Assembly: GCF_020497125.1 (NCBI RefSeq)
Contig: NC_059080.1
Span: 74,506,618 to 74,570,617, forward strand
Direction of reading: 5' to 3'
Length of the DNA: 64,000 nt
Origin: Mauremys mutica
Taxonomy: Eukaryota > Chordata > Testudines > Geoemydidae
The notes beneath the pieces are model-generated. The model made no database searches. It was not told where the DNA came from and saw nothing but the letters and a program-made list of their open reading frames with translations. The position numbers were made by a program, and so were the translations under genes. The first letter of the stretch is position 1. Every line of letters starts with the position of its first letter. Below, piece by piece: positions 21,391 to 34,740 of the stretch.

Positions 21391-24300
21391 CATAATATTC
21401 TTTCTACCAAAGGAGGAGCCCCAGATACTGGTGAAGGCTCTATCTAGTACACGCTGACATCACAGTACCTAAAGGTTAATATGTTATTAGAGACACTACT
21501 CGTATGGGGCCTGATCTGATTTTACTATTAAGTCAATGGCAAATTTCCCATTGATGTCAGTGGTGCAGGATCAGGTAGAATAATACCAATATGCCCATGA
21601 ACAGATGGAGGGAAAACTGTCTCCAATATATTTTATTTACTAATACACTTTTAGCATGAACCTATAAACCCTTACTTACATGGGCAGTCTCTTTGACCCC
21701 AACAGTAAGAACTGCTTTCATCAGTAAGAGTTAACCAGGATCTAACCCTTAGCTATGAATTGGCACATAAGAGTAGATTAACAGAGAAACATAGTATCCA
21801 ATGCTATCACCCCCTTTGTGCTCATGTGAATACAAGCCAATGGAACTATTCATATGCTTAATATAAGGAGTATTATGATAATTTTACCTCAGTGTTATCC
21901 AAGCAGGAACTATGACCCCAATCACTGACTTCAGGTGATCTACACTTGGCACATGACCTAGGAGAAGAGGAGACTTTCTTGCTGTTGGTTTAACCTGGGC
22001 ATGAGTTAGAACAGCCTCAGAGCTACTCTAATCTCTGCCAGTTTGTGATGGCCCTCCAGGGGTCATTGTGCTAGGCAGAGAATACCAAAGTACAGTACAC
22101 GCAGGCCATGTGCTGAGTGTGTCACCTACACTGAGGGAGGAATGAAGGGTGGAGAGGGAGCAGATCTGATTATGCTGTGTCTGTGCCAATGGAGACTCCC
22201 TTATGTTGGAAAAAATCCTCAACTCTCAAAGCCTGGGGAAATCTGTGGAGTTCACCATTTTGCTAGTAACCCACCCACATTTAGCCATCTTTCCTGGAGG
22301 CACTGTCTAAATTCTGTAGTACCTGAATCTGTAACTTCATCCTCAGCAAAGGGAACTACCTGAGCCAGTTCAGCTCATCTCTGTGCCTGCTCTTACTTGT
22401 AAGTAGCTAAGATTGAATGAGAGCAAACAATTACTTTGACATGCTTCTACTTGTTTTGTGCTGGTTAATGTGTAGTCTGATAAGTTCCTCTTCTCTTGAT
22501 ATTTTTAGCTTTTTGGATACCTAACATGATGCAAACAAACTAATTTAAATGGGTTTGCAAAGATAATTTTTATATAAAGAGTGCAAAAAAAAAAGGCAAA
22601 TATTTGTACTCTGTTAATATAATGAACTGCTCTATTGCTGTGCTGCTTTTGCTTAATGTAACATATCAGGCTTATTGGCTCTTGTTTGGCTTCTGACTGC
22701 AACTAGATTAATTAGTGTAATAGTGCTGTATTGTATGAGCAGAAAATGAGTTCAACTGTGGAAAGTAAACACTGCTGATTATTACTGTGATTCTGCAGAA
22801 AGTCCAGGAACATAAATAGGGTGCTACATTTTGGGAGAGAGTCCTTAATAAAACTGGCACAATTCTTGCCCCCTATTCTATCCCTGCATAATGGGAACTT
22901 TATCTGAAGTAGAATTACAGATCTGCATAGTTTAGATATGTCTCTTTCAATAAATAATTTATAGAAATACATCACATAGCGTGAATGCTGCTCCGAAATG
23001 GGAGCTCTAAAGCAACTAAACATGGCTGGGGACATGCCTAAGGCTTGCATGCCTTGTTTTTAAATGACAAATGTAGAGGGAGAATCCCAGATATTCCTTC
23101 CTTTCAAGTTCCAAGCTTAGGGCCATAGTAACTAAAAATCCTTGCTGCACTGAGACTTCAGATAAACCAAGGGACTATTTAATAAGCCAGTATGAACTGA
23201 TCACTGGGAATAGGTAGGAGTTTAGCGGAGCTCCAATTTACAAAAGTAACTAGGAAACTCTGCTGGTAGCTAGAAGATCAAACATTCTATTTATCTATAT
23301 TTTATGCCTGAAGTTCTGGAAAACAAAGAAATTCCTGTTCTAGTTCAGTTTCATCCGTGGCAGATTGTTTTTAACAATTACATTTGCCTTAATAAAAGCT
23401 GACTTTGTGGGAGTAATTTTATAGCAGTGCTGCATCATACAGAATGATTCCATAATAAACATTCTGCAAGGTGTGTTAAATGGATTCTTTTCTCCTTTTT
23501 GAGGTCAATTAAAGTTAAATTTCAGGATCCTGATCCAGCCCTGTCTGCGTACACTGGCTCTGGCTGAAGTGTTTTTTGTAACATATACTTTGCCTAAAAG
23601 CATTTGCCCCTTTCTTGTGCCCTACATTCCTGGTGGAAAATAAATCTTCTGACCCAAGCATTATCTTATCATGGATTTTTTCATTATGGTATGTAACACC
23701 TAACAATTCTGTGCCTGAAACTGGCCTAAGACTATTTACCCCATATTATTGGGAGTCAGGTTTTCCTGTTTCATAGAGCAAACATAAAATGGATTTACAG
23801 GCAGGAGCTCTAGAGGGTTGATGCAAATGGATTAGCATGCCCGTGGGATAGTTACATAAATTTTTAAAATTGCCAGTGTTTGGATGTAAATAGCAGATTT
23901 CAGTGCTTAGTCAGCAAGAGGTAGGACATGCTAAAACACAGTGTAGGCTGAAAAAGCTATTCAAAAGAACTGTAGGCCCAATCCTGCAAACAAGTGTTCT
24001 AGGCATAGTGGTTTCTACCATGAGTTCTCACGCTGAAACCAGTGCACCTAAGGCTTGAATGGACCTGTGTGGTATTTGAAACTTTTATTTTACTGAATTT
24101 CATCTGATGAGTTATGCATCTTCATTTTATGCAATCTTGCACCAGATCACTTTCACAGCGGTTACAGTTTGGCATATTAAAACATATATCCATAGCTTTA
24201 GATATTTGGAAGTTTTTATGCAAAAGCCACTTTCACTTTTAAAAAAATGGTCCTGTCGTCTCTCAAGTAGAATCCAATTCACTACTAAATAGGGCTTTTG

Positions 24301-26136
24301 GGGCTTCACAAATGCACACCCTTAGCAACATTTTTCTTGCTTATAGGCAAGTTTGAAGGGCAGGGTAGATGCAGTGGGAATCTTCCAGTCGCTGGATCCA
24401 CTAGCTTTAGAAGCTTTGTGCCAGGACAAATTGTATTGAACCTAGGGTCCCAATCCTGCAAAGACTTAAGCAGTGCTTGTTTTTATGCAAGGCTTAATTT
24501 CTCAGAGATTATTTCTTGGAGTGCCTCTCCCCACCCCCAACCCATTCAGGGCTCTGGGCTTCAGTTCAATTCCACTGCCACTCATTTGTGTGTACATTTT
24601 CTCAGTGATTTCAATGAGTGCAGGACTGGGGCCAAAACATGTTTCTATTATGCTTGTAGGAGGAACTTCCCTGCATGTAAATGAATCCTTTTGATTCCAT
24701 CACCCTTTATTGTCTTGCATTCTTTACTATCCACGAAATGAGCGTGCAATGTAGAGATGTAGGGCCAGGGTATAAATTGGCTTAGCCCCATTGAAACCAG
24801 TGAAACTATACTAGTTCATAGCATTTGGGAACCTGGCCCAGAAACTTCACAGGAAAGACCCTTTTTATAACCAGTAGTATAATTAGCCTTAAGGAATAAT
24901 TTTAAAGGGTTGTTACTATCTGAAAGGGCAGAGTCACCATAACATCATTAATGTAACAGCAAAGTTGCTGCTTGAGGACACTGCGGAACCATATGTGCAA
25001 TGTTATTTGCATTGTTCAGTAAGACTATTAATACGTTCAGTTCGTCTTCAGTGTGACTTGCCTGGTAAACTGGCTTATTAACTGTAACAATGTCAATGTA
25101 CTTTCCCTACCAAAAAACTAAATTTCAGTCACAAGGAGGGATATGTTAATGTATTGCTGCCTGCTAATAAATACAACGGCTCTAGAATGTGCTGCCAGGG
25201 TTTTACAAAACTAGCTGTAAATAATGAAAAAGGCTATACTTGCATATATAAATAAATGTGCATCCCCCATACTCTGCCCCTTACATGAAAGAGATAAAGA
25301 CAGAGGAGGAAAAACATATGGTATTTTAATGTAGCCAATTAGCTGTACATTAAGGACCTAATCCAAAGCCTAAAGGAGTCAATGGAAAAATACCACTTAT
25401 TTCAAGGGGTTTGGGATTGGCCCTATTTTCTTACATATATAAACACTTGAAAAAAGGCAATCCAGCTCTGTCTGGACATTGTGTGATCGATGGAGCAATC
25501 CCTAACCCAGCATTGCCCCCACAAGAGGCAGGTACTTTCAGTAATATCACCAGGAGAATGATGAAGAGCATCGGGATAGCTTTATTCAAAGGCCTGCTCA
25601 TTTTTTCACCTTGGTAACATCTGAGAACTTGATTGTGTTATTTAGGTACAGCCCATAATAAGTTAGGCATAGATGCTTCTCCCCAAAAGATGTCATGGGA
25701 GGCAGTATGGCTCAGATAGGCCAAATGCCGCCTGAAGTGCCCACGTGTGTAGACACTATGTGCCTGCTACTACATTGCTCTTTTGGGGGTGAGGGGAGAG
25801 TAGCCAGGGGTCTAGGTAGAGGAAGACCCAAGTTCCCCTTCCTTTCCCTGGTTTGTGTGAGCAGTGCTATAGCTCCCCACCCCATCTCAGCAGGTGCAGA
25901 GAGAGCTCCCCCTCCTATGTCAATCTACTTTCACTAGTGGATGTAGCTACCTTCCCCCACACAGCTCCATGAGCCCTTGTTTAGGGGAGTGAAGCTACAG
26001 CTCCACCTTCAGCACACTCTTACATTGGCAATGAAAGTGTGTGGTGAAGGTCTCTTTACATCCTCCCCCACCATTGCACACCTGTAAGGGTTAGCCAGAC
26101 TCTGGCCCTGCATAGTGAATGACTTGGATTAGCATG
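21391..26136. other. Sequence without a recognised gene; scattered old repeat pieces
   Basis: No gene seen in 4.7 kb. At 21505-21580 ('GGGGCCTGATCTG', 'TCAGTGGTGCAGGATCAGG'), 23970-24000 and 24755-24835 are pieces of a diverged dispersed family containing 'CCTGATCCTGCA'-like and 'TTGAAACCAGTGAA'-like words. Frames such as 22712-23050 minus and 24298-24684 plus have no recognisable domain or splice context. Confidence 0.5.
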
Positions 26137-26144
26137 CTGTAGTA

Positions 26145-26455
26145 CAGGGGTCGGCAACCTTTCAGAAGTGGTGTGCCAAGTCTCCATTTATTCACTCTGA
26201 TTTAAGGTTCGGTGTGCCAGTAATACATTTTAATGTTTTTAGAAGGTCTGTTTCTATAAGTCTACAATATATAACTAAACTATTGGTGTATGTAAAGTAA
26301 ATAAGGTTTTTAAAATGTTTAAGAAGCTTCATTTAAAATTAAATTAAAATGCAGAGCCCCCCGGACTGGTGGCCAGGACCTGGGTAGTGTGAGTGCCACT
26401 GAAAATCAGCTCGCATGCCGCCTTCGGCACATGTGCCATAGGTTGCCTACCCCTG
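26145..26455. mobile_element. hAT-type non-autonomous transposon
   Basis: A 311-bp element with terminal inverted repeats CAGGGGTCGGCAACCT and AGGTTGCCTACCCCTG (one mismatch). Flanking octamers CTGTAGTA (26137-26144) and CTGTAATA (26456-26463) agree at 7 of 8. The interior is AT-rich in the left two thirds and carries 'GCAGAGCCCCCCGGACTGG' near 26352 and a GC-rich right end. I know this family as very frequent in turtles. It has no coding capacity. Confidence 0.87.
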
Positions 26456-26463
26456 CTGTAATA

Positions 26464-27165
26464 CTTCACACAGGTCCCGGCAACAATTGTTAATATCTAT
26501 GGGCTCTATATAGTGCTTGTCAAAAGATGCTACTGAGACATCAATAAGTATTTGAGTGGCAGCCCTGATATACACACTCTGCCAGTGTCCCATGTAGAGA
26601 CATACAGTATTACCTGTTTCTTCTTGTGCCTATGTCAGCTTGTTCTTCCTCGCTCATGGTTTAGTGATATGTGAATCACAGAGGCTATGTGATTGTGTTC
26701 AGTTCATAATGACCCATGCTTCTTACACAGTTCATGCCATGCTAGCCACATCTCCCTTTTCTCATCTCCCATTCAGATATTTCATGCCGCAAGTTGGTAT
26801 ATAATTAATTCATTTCCCCCAAGTATAAAGTTTCCTAAGCAACACTTAAAATCTAGCACATGGATATGAAGATTGTTACAGTAACAGCATCTGCGTCTTA
26901 TTGTACACACATTATATTCGTGTAAGATTTGACATACCTTGTATTTTGGATTGGTAAGTACAAAATACATTTGCTACTTACAATTAAAATTACATCTTTA
27001 AATTAATACACATTTTAATATCTTGTGCCAATATACAAAGCCCTGGTCTTTAGAGGTAATTTTCAGTAACTTGCACTAATTCCAAAAGTCTCTGGTTTGA
27101 TGTGTCATTAGGATGATATATGCAGTGTTGTCATAGCTATGATGCTCCCAGGATATTAGAAACAC
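26464..27165. other. Sequence without a recognised gene
   Basis: About 700 bases with no gene or repeat I can name. The 62-codon minus frame at 26782-26970 has no recognisable content. Confidence 0.5.
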
Positions 27166-27256
27166 AAGGGGGGTGAGGTAATTTTTTTTGTATTGGACTA
27201 ACTTCCCTTGGTGAGAGAGACAAACTCTGGAGCCAGAGATCTCTTCCTCAAGTCGT
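27166..27256 (-). repeat. Penelope/hammerhead-type repeat relic, diverged
   Basis: The minus strand reads CTTGAGGAAGAG..GTTTGTCTCTCTCACCAAG followed by AAGTTAGTCCAATACAAAA and ends in ACCTCACCCCCC. It aligns by eye with the plus-strand repeat at 42322-42415 (CTGAAGAAGAGC..GCTTGTCCCTCTCACCAAC). The positions that would be the hammerhead core are mutated (CTTGAGG for CTGAAGA, and GAAA lost), so no ribozyme activity is expected. Confidence 0.6.
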
Positions 27257-28588
27257 TGGGGTGGTATGTCATGCACAATCAACACTTCACTTAATACCCC
27301 CATAATGCAGCATGTTAGTGTAAGGAGCTTGACACTTCTGATTATTAAAAGCCAACATTTATTTGAGAGAGACTTTTAAGTTAATAGCAGATGATGCTTT
27401 TTCTAATGTTGTGCAAAAATAGCTCTTAAGCCTTTTTTTAATTAGCTAACTAGATTACTATTGCCACTCATGGGTTGGTTGGGCAGTCGGTGGGGGAATG
27501 GCCATGCTACCAAACTGGAAAGATACCTTGCAAAAACTTGGTAAGTTTTAGCCATGGGGGGTGGGGGGGGGGGAAATGACTATTCTAAAGAATGATACAT
27601 CCAGCTATTTAGCTATGCTTCATTAGTTGTACTGAAAGAAATGTGTGAATAGGAAACTGTCTATTCTGTTGAACTTTTGTCCATACTGAAGTTTTTAGAA
27701 CTATTTTTCTCCATTTATATTTTAGGCATATAAAGTTTTGCAGTGTTTTTAGTTAGACCCATGTGGGCTAATCTTTGTCTGGTACATAATTTATAGTGAA
27801 AATAGTTCATATTTATTTTTTATCCCAATCTTAATGTTTAAAAAGGTCAGGGGAGGGCAGAAGGTTGGTTCAAAGAAGTCCCATGGACACCTTAATGTTC
27901 CTGTATTGTGGGAGTTCCATCCTGGCACCCCCATATTTAAAAGGTACAATGATCTCTTGATGCTTCTATTTGTTACATCTCTAATCACAGATGATTTCAT
28001 TCCTCCAAGATACACTGGCACAATATGGAAGTGAATATTTCACAGGTCCATGCCCAATTGATATAAGAATGTAGCTGGTAGAATAAATCCTAAGAGCAAA
28101 ATATTTTATGCAGCAAAATCATGAAAGGGAAAGTGCTGGTAAAGTACCCATTGTTAGAAGTTTGTGCTGAACTGGAAAAAAAATCTGCACATAGTTGTAA
28201 AGTCTGTAGAGTTGCTTTCAAATCTGAATTACTCTAGTTTTGGAATGACACGTGTTTAGGAATGAACGCATTTAAAGGCTAAAACTAAAAAAATGAAATC
28301 ACATCAAGATTGGCTGGCTGACCAGTGGCAAGACAAAATGTCTTCTGCATAGTTAGATTAGTTAAAATATAACTCTATGGTCAGTAGGTGTTTGATCCTA
28401 ATTCACATGCTACTATAATTGTGATGATCTTGCATAAATTTGTATCCATTTTCCATTCCCCTCTGCTTGAAATTAGGAATATTTGACAACTATTAACTTT
28501 TAACAAGTTCTGTTCACAGGGGTTACCATGAACATGTTTCCAGTTTTTTTTAAAAATAACATTTCTTCAGTGTTCCCTGTACTTTACT
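27257..28588. other. Sequence without a recognised gene; poly-G run
   Basis: No gene seen. A G-rich run occupies about 27556-27574 (GGGGGGTGGGGGGGGGGG). The rest is AT-rich; the frames at 27791-28034 overlap on opposite strands and are not recognised. Confidence 0.5.
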
Positions 28589-28667
28589 GGGCCAGATCCT
28601 CAGCTGGTGTAAATTAGCATAACTTCATTTATTTCACTGAAGCTACACCAGCGGAAGATTTGACCCT
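28589..28667. repeat. Short inverted-repeat element (MITE-like relic)
   Basis: Begins GGGCCAGATCCTCAGCTGG and ends CCAGCGGAAGATTTGACCCT, so its ends are diverged inverted repeats around 'CAGCTGGTGTAA..TACACCAGC'. Pieces of the same family appear near 7310 and 57930. Non-coding. Confidence 0.6.
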
Positions 28668-29479
28668 CTATGAGGAATACCTAGGGAACAATACAAATAT
28701 GGAAAGAATACTATGTAGTTATGGAAGGCAATGGAAAACAGTTATGAAGGGCAATATTCTGCCGAGAGCTACAGTACTGAAGAACTACGGTTAGCACCAG
28801 CCCCTTTCTGCTGCAAATAAAGTTTATACTAATATAGAAGGACCTCTGGGATTTCCCAAGTTTGGGCTTGCTTGTGCAGCTATGGAAGAACTGGGCCCCA
28901 TCATTAAGTATAATATTGTCTTTACGTCATCTTAACAAGGACTGCAGGATTCACAAGCAATTCAGTTCTCATTTTCATGCTTTATGCCTAATCTGATTTA
29001 TCAGAGAGACTTGAGAGCAAAATACCTACTACTATTTTTAAAAATAAAACCCTTTTTGTGCCTTTCTGATGAACTAGTGGGAAAGAGGGACAGAGAGAAC
29101 ATTTTAACTTTTAACAAGTTCTCAGAATACTCAGCTTGTTTCAGCCCTTTTTCTTTGCACCTATGAATTTCTCATATTGAAACTACTGCTAACCCACCAG
29201 GGGGGCATTTCTTTTTGAGTAGATTTAAAAAAAAAAGGGGATAATGTTCAATGTCCATAATACATACAGTGGGGCATCTATTATAAGCTACATCAAGGTT
29301 GGCCCTTGCACAGCTTTGCTGAAGTTTGGGGAGAGCTCAAGCCTGAGTCTTTTTCCATATCAGTTCTTGATGATGCTATCCACTGATTTAGATTGCCTGT
29401 TTTGTATTGCCTCTGATCCAACTGCATTGGTTACAGAGAATCTGCTGTGTGGATCTCCTAGAACTGTAAATAGGGCTTA
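28668..29479. other. Sequence without a recognised gene
   Basis: No host gene recognised. The part from about 29240 may already belong to the LTR-related repeat that follows; its 83-codon plus frame (29244-29495) has no domain I recognise. Confidence 0.4.
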
Positions 29480-30575
29480 TGTGGAATCTGGATAGATGTT
29501 GTCAGATTTTGGGATGCAATCCAGACTAGCAAGGATTGTGTCACTGCCTGCCCAGTAATCTTGGATACATTAAATACTCTGCTTCAGTGGCTCACAGCCC
29601 AGACAGCAACAGTCAGCAGACAACCAGGAACCTCCATGTGCTTCTACCTGCCACAAACACAACAGCCCCACCCTGGTTTCTGCCAGCATTGGTTACGCCT
29701 GGCAAGATGACCCCTATGAGCTTCCAGTCCTGAATTTCCCCAGAAGAGTCTGCCCTGAAATTGTCCATCCCTCTCCTGGAACACTCAGAGAAATAATAAG
29801 GTGTGTTTGTTCCCTTAAAGAGATAATACCCACCGGCTTGCCATGTTACTTGGCATCAACAATTACTGCAATTCAAACACAGCACTGGGTTGATTTGAAT
29901 TAAAATCAAATAAGTTTACTAACAGGACACAGGTTAAGTGAGGCCAAGTAAAAGAAATAAAGGTAAAAATGGTTAAAAGCAAATAAAAATGAAATATGCA
30001 TCTAAAACTTATCTAGCAAGGCACAGTCTTTGTTTAAGATGATTTTGCTCAGCAGGACTGCCTGTGTCAGAAGTACAAGGTGCTGGTTTCCCTAGCTTTC
30101 TGAGGTGAAAGCTAAAGATGGAGTCTCTCTCTGTTCCTTATATTCCCAAAGAATTGTCTTTGTTCTCAAAGTTAGGAAGGCCTCCTGGGAATTCAGTGCC
30201 CTGTGTCTCTCTCTGTGGTGCAGAAGCCATTTTAATTCTCTCTCTCTCAAGTTCAGGCTCAACTTAGACAACCCTCAGTGGTTTGCTTGTAGTTGTAGCT
30301 TTGTTTACAGCTAATATGTAAGTTGAGGTAAACCCACATTCCTTTGTGAGACCTGTTTATCACCTTTACGTAGGCCAGGTTCTCGCCTATTCAAGTAACA
30401 TTATACTGAGGGGATTGATAACTTCACACGTAAGGTTAACACTTGCATTTTACAATGATATTAATGACCAGTGTGCTATTAGTTTTCAAATTATACCTTA
30501 CAAGGCATATTTTGTACAAACATCGTGGCAGTAGCATGTGGGATGTGAATACAGGATTGCCTGGGCTCACAGTGA
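29480..30575 (-). repeat. Probable solo LTR or endogenous retroelement fragment
   Basis: A stretch of about 1.1 kb whose sequence I recognise as a frequent turtle dispersed repeat of LTR type. Read on the minus strand it includes 'CAAAATATGCCTTGTAAGG' and 'GTTATCAATCCCCTCAGTA' near its start and A/T-rich followed by GC-richer segments. Exact ends, target duplication and internal coding region are not seen, so both class and borders are tentative. There is no open frame of note. Confidence 0.45.
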
Positions 30576-33500
30576 TGTCACTTCTTTCCTATACGAAACA
30601 CACGTTTTTACTGTAACTGCACCTACTGGTTACTGTTCACATTAAAAATGTATCAGTATTTCAGGGGTCCAGTTTGCAATCCCTGTGCTGGAACATTTTC
30701 CCCGCCTGTTATTTTTACTTCTTAGGAGACGATCTGGCCCAATATGTTCTACACTTTGGATCAGGCCCTGAAGTCAATGGAAAGGCTTCCACTGACTTGT
30801 CTGGGCTCTGGATCAGGCCAGTGGGACTTCTTTACATAGCGGGTACTATTTCCTAGCAGGGCAGTTGTTACAGTTCTTACAAGGAGCTTGTACCATTTAA
30901 TGCTCTAATATTTTTCATTAAACTGCAGATTATCTACTATAACATTAAAAGTATTGAAATGACAAATGATGAAGAATGCATTTTTTTTCCAGAATATTTA
31001 GACTGTTATATGAAAAATGAAGCAGTTGGAAGAGGGATTTTGGCTTGCCCCAGTTGGCAAAAGAACATTCACACATTCATTCTCAACCCTCTTCAGTGAG
31101 TAACAGCAGAAAGAATAAAAGTCCCAGATTTGCTGTGCACTGAGTGTTTATGTGCTTAATGGTATTCAACTCTATAAGCTGTAACAGAAACTTCTTTTGG
31201 TAGGTCTTTCATCTCTCTAAACAGCTTACTGCAGCCATCACAGTTAATTTTATTAGTGGCACTCAGACATAAACCCGGGGAAGTAGCAGTTTAAGAGCAC
31301 ATTTGCACCGAATGACTATATTGGGAATTCTAATCTCTGTCACAGTTGCTCAGGAGGGGCAGCTACTTTCTTCCTAGGTCTGAATATTTTTTAAATTTAT
31401 TTTGAGCACTAGTGAGCCATATAAATGGAACACGGGGAGACAAGGCAGGAAGAGGGGGTGGGGGTGAGAGGGATTCTGTCACCTGACAAAGCCTCTTTCG
31501 TGGATTAGTTCACTGGAGGCCGTTCCACTTACTTCATCTGGCTACTAAATGTCACGCTTTCTCACTCCACATTTGCACAAACTAGAGTGGTATTTGCTGA
31601 TCTATAAACTAAAATACTGCATCACCATGACTCCTGGAGTGTGAGGTAAATTACTTTCTTAAATATAAGCTGAAAACCAAAATATACTTGGCCAAATTTA
31701 TCTTGGATTATACCCAAGATCTGTGTTCTATGTAAGCATATTAGATCCAAATGATTCAGCATGTGCCCCAGAATTATGTCATGCTGCCCCCACAAGCTCT
31801 GCCCCTCTCAATACCAGTCTATTCCAGTTGGGATAGTATTCTTTCCAACTGGTTGATTTTGATATTATTGTACATTCAATTTGCAGTATTTTATGTAGCC
31901 CCCAGATTTTTCAGTGTGCTGCAGATTTTTGAACTGAAAACACAGAAATGCATCATGCAAGCTATCGTGGTGGGGCAGGAGAGAGGGGAACTGGAGACAG
32001 CTGGGTAGGGGAAGCTGGTTTTGTTTGGAAAGCAGGTGGCAATTGAGACCTTTGGAACTGGGGACAGGGTGTGTTTCCTCCCAATTTTGGGCAGGGCAAA
32101 AGTGACATTAAATTCAGTGAGCTGAATTTCATCATCCCCTCCCCCGTAAATCTTAAAAGCACTGCTGTCCAATTGCACCCCAGTCCAGTATTCTTCCACT
32201 ACGTTAAACAGACAGTAATGATGGCTTAGCACATTCACTTTATGCTTCTTCTAAAACCATCAACAGTAAAACAATGAGGGCATTAAATGTGTTGTCACAA
32301 AGCCTCAGAGTTAATATCCAGTGAGAAGAATTCAAGTTGTTTGCATTAGTTTGCCTTTGTTTCACATTTTGAAGGTTATCTTTGCATTCATAAGAACTTG
32401 AAAGTTTTCTTTAAACAAAAGTTTAACTTCAGGGGTCTATTCATATAGCAAATTTAAAGAGAAGGAAAATTATGTGGCAGTTTGCATGTCAACATAAATC
32501 ATGATGAAACCGCTTTTAACCTGAGCTGTATTGCATGAGTTGTAAGTTAAAGCAGAATTTGGCCCAAAGCAGACCTATCCTATCTACTAATGAGGCCTCT
32601 TTTCAGGAAGCATCATTAAAGGGATGGATATATTATGAGTGGTTAACTACTGAGAAATATATATTTATTGTAGCTACTCACTAACATGAACCTACCTATA
32701 ATGCCCACTAATTTAGCTAGGTAAAGCTAATATGCACTTAATACCATCCTTGCAATCAGATACTTTGGCCTTGTATATCAGGTATATATATTTTGCACTA
32801 TTAGAAACCAGTGACAAGTTTTCTTCCAATATTTTGAAACTCAGAAATGACATAATTGTAGACAATTGCTATTTAGTTGAATAAATTCCATCTAATATTT
32901 GGTATCTTATTAACAGAGCTCACACCAAAATAGCATAATCAGTCCTCAAGGAAGAATTTGGGTGTTGTTAATAATTAATGTGGGACTGAGATATCTTTTC
33001 TTGTCCGTTCTATGTATATGAAAGAAAAAGCTAAGGCAAAAGAAAATTTTGTTTATCAGATCAAATTAGCTGCTGAAAAGTGGAATCACGATAATTTAGA
33101 TAAATATGAACTTTGAATAAAGCCTCAAGTTGATTTAATCAGATCATAAATGCGCAATTAAGCTTAGAATTCCTTCATCAAATTTTCATGTTAGAAGATC
33201 TTTTCACTCATGCTACAACTTAGTATATTTAGTCAGCATAGCCTTGTATATTATTTATTATTTTTATTTAGAGTATTTAGGTTACTATACATTGCACCTA
33301 TCAAGAGCTCTGAGGTGAGAACATATAAAGACTCAAACACAAATAATAGTCACTTTGCAGAATGTCAATAAGACACTAAAAAGAATCTCTTTGAAAAGAC
33401 CATCCAAACCAACTACACTCCTGCCTTCTGTCCTATAACCCCAATCAGTCTCCGCTCCTAGGACAAGCATAGGAAACCACGAGACTCCTGAAGGTCACCT

Positions 33501-33689
33501 AATCTGGGCTCTGGGGACGAGGGTGGAATGTGAGTTCCAGAACTGAGGGTGCCTCATAGGGAATGCCCTGTTTTATTGAAACATATGGTGGATTTACACT
33601 GCCTTATTATCTGTTAATGAAACAAATCATCTAGTCATAGAATCAGTTCTCAGTTCAACAACAGATTGTTGTAGTATATTTATCAACAT
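30576..33689. other. Sequence without a recognised gene
   Basis: No gene recognised. At 30735-30830 two related half-units ('CTTTGGATCAGGCCCTGAAG' and 'GGCTCTGGATCAGGCC') belong to the diverged 'GGATCAGG' dispersed family. The 31891-32238 minus frame (115 codons) has no recognisable domain. Confidence 0.5.
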
Positions 33690-34435
33690 TGAATGTATAT
33701 AATATGATAAATACAAAGTAACGCACACTGGAAAAAATAATCCCAACTATACAGCAAGAAGGGGATCTTGGAGTCATTGTGGATAGTACTCTGAAAACCT
33801 CTGTCCAATGTGCAGAGGCAGTCAAGAAAGCTAACAATGTTAGGAGCCATTAGGAAAGGGATCTATAATAAGACAGAAAATATCATAATGCCACTGTGTA
33901 AATCCATAGTATGCCCACACATTGAATACTGTAAGCAGTTCTGGTCACTCATCTCAAAAAAGATATAATGTATTAGAATTGGAAAAAGTATAGAGAAGGG
34001 CAACAAAATATGATTTGGGGTATGGAATAGCTTCAAGACTGAGACTGTTCAGTTTAGAAAAGAGACCTCTATCATATCCCACTTAGTTGTCTATTAAATC
34101 ATGTATGGTGTGGAGAAAATGAATAAGGAAGTGTTATTTACCTCATCACATAACACAAGAACAGGGGTCACCCAATGAAATTAATAGGCAGTAGATTTAA
34201 AATCAATATAAGGAAGTGCTTCTTCACACAATGCACAGTCAACCTCTGGAATGCGTTGCCAGGGGATGTTGTGAAGGCCAAAAGTATAACAGGGTTAAAA
34301 AAATGAATTGGAGAAGTTCACAGAACTTAGGTACATCAATGGCTATTAGCCAAGATGGTCAGGGATGCAAACTCATAGCCTCTGACCGCCAGAAACTGGG
34401 CCTGGAAGACAGGGGGTGGATCACTCGATAATTGC
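33690..34435 (+). mobile_element. CR1 LINE fragment, end of ORF2 and 3' UTR
   Basis: Plus-strand CR1 remains covering the region after the catalytic box. Readable in broken frames are GDLGVIVDST-like, SVQCAEAVKKAN-like and RRATKY-like segments, then the 3' part with 'GGAATGCGTTGCCAGGGGAT'. No frame stays open for long, and several small deletions are apparent. It ends near 34435 without a visible ATTCTATG tail. Confidence 0.85.
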
Positions 34436-34637
34436 TTTTTGATTCCCAATTCATTTGTAGACTCCTAAATAAGTATCCTGATTTTTCAGAGAGGCTAGGC
34501 ATCCACAGTTCTCACTGAAGTCAATGGACGCTGTGACTGCTCAGCATCTTTTAAAAGTTAGGCCACTTTTATTTAGGTGCCTAAATATGACCTGTTGTGC
34601 CTAAATTCAGTCACCCAATTTTGGCCTTAACCATTCT
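34436..34637. repeat. Old dispersed repeat piece ('TTTAGGTGCCTAAATA' family)
   Basis: Contains 'CACTGAAGTCAATGGACGC', 'TTTTATTTAGGTGCCTAAAT' and 'TGCCTAAATTCAGTCACCCA'. Similar words occur at 15490-15560 and 35200-35222, so this is a multi-copy, strongly diverged, non-coding family. Its class is unknown to me. Confidence 0.5.
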
Positions 34638-34740
34638 CCTTTAGTTTCCCTATCAGTAAAACAGGAATAATAATAATAATATACTTGCCCACCTCAGAGG
34701 ACTATCATGACAGTGAATTGGTATTTGTAAAGCACTAGAA
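34638..34740 (+). repeat. MIR SINE fragment
   Basis: Matches the 3' half of MIR by eye: 'TAGTTTCCCTATCAGTAAAA', a short AAT microsatellite (34666-34681), 'CCCACCTCAGAGGACTATCA' and 'TTTGTAAAGCACTAGAA'. The tRNA-like head is not recognisable. Confidence 0.78.
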
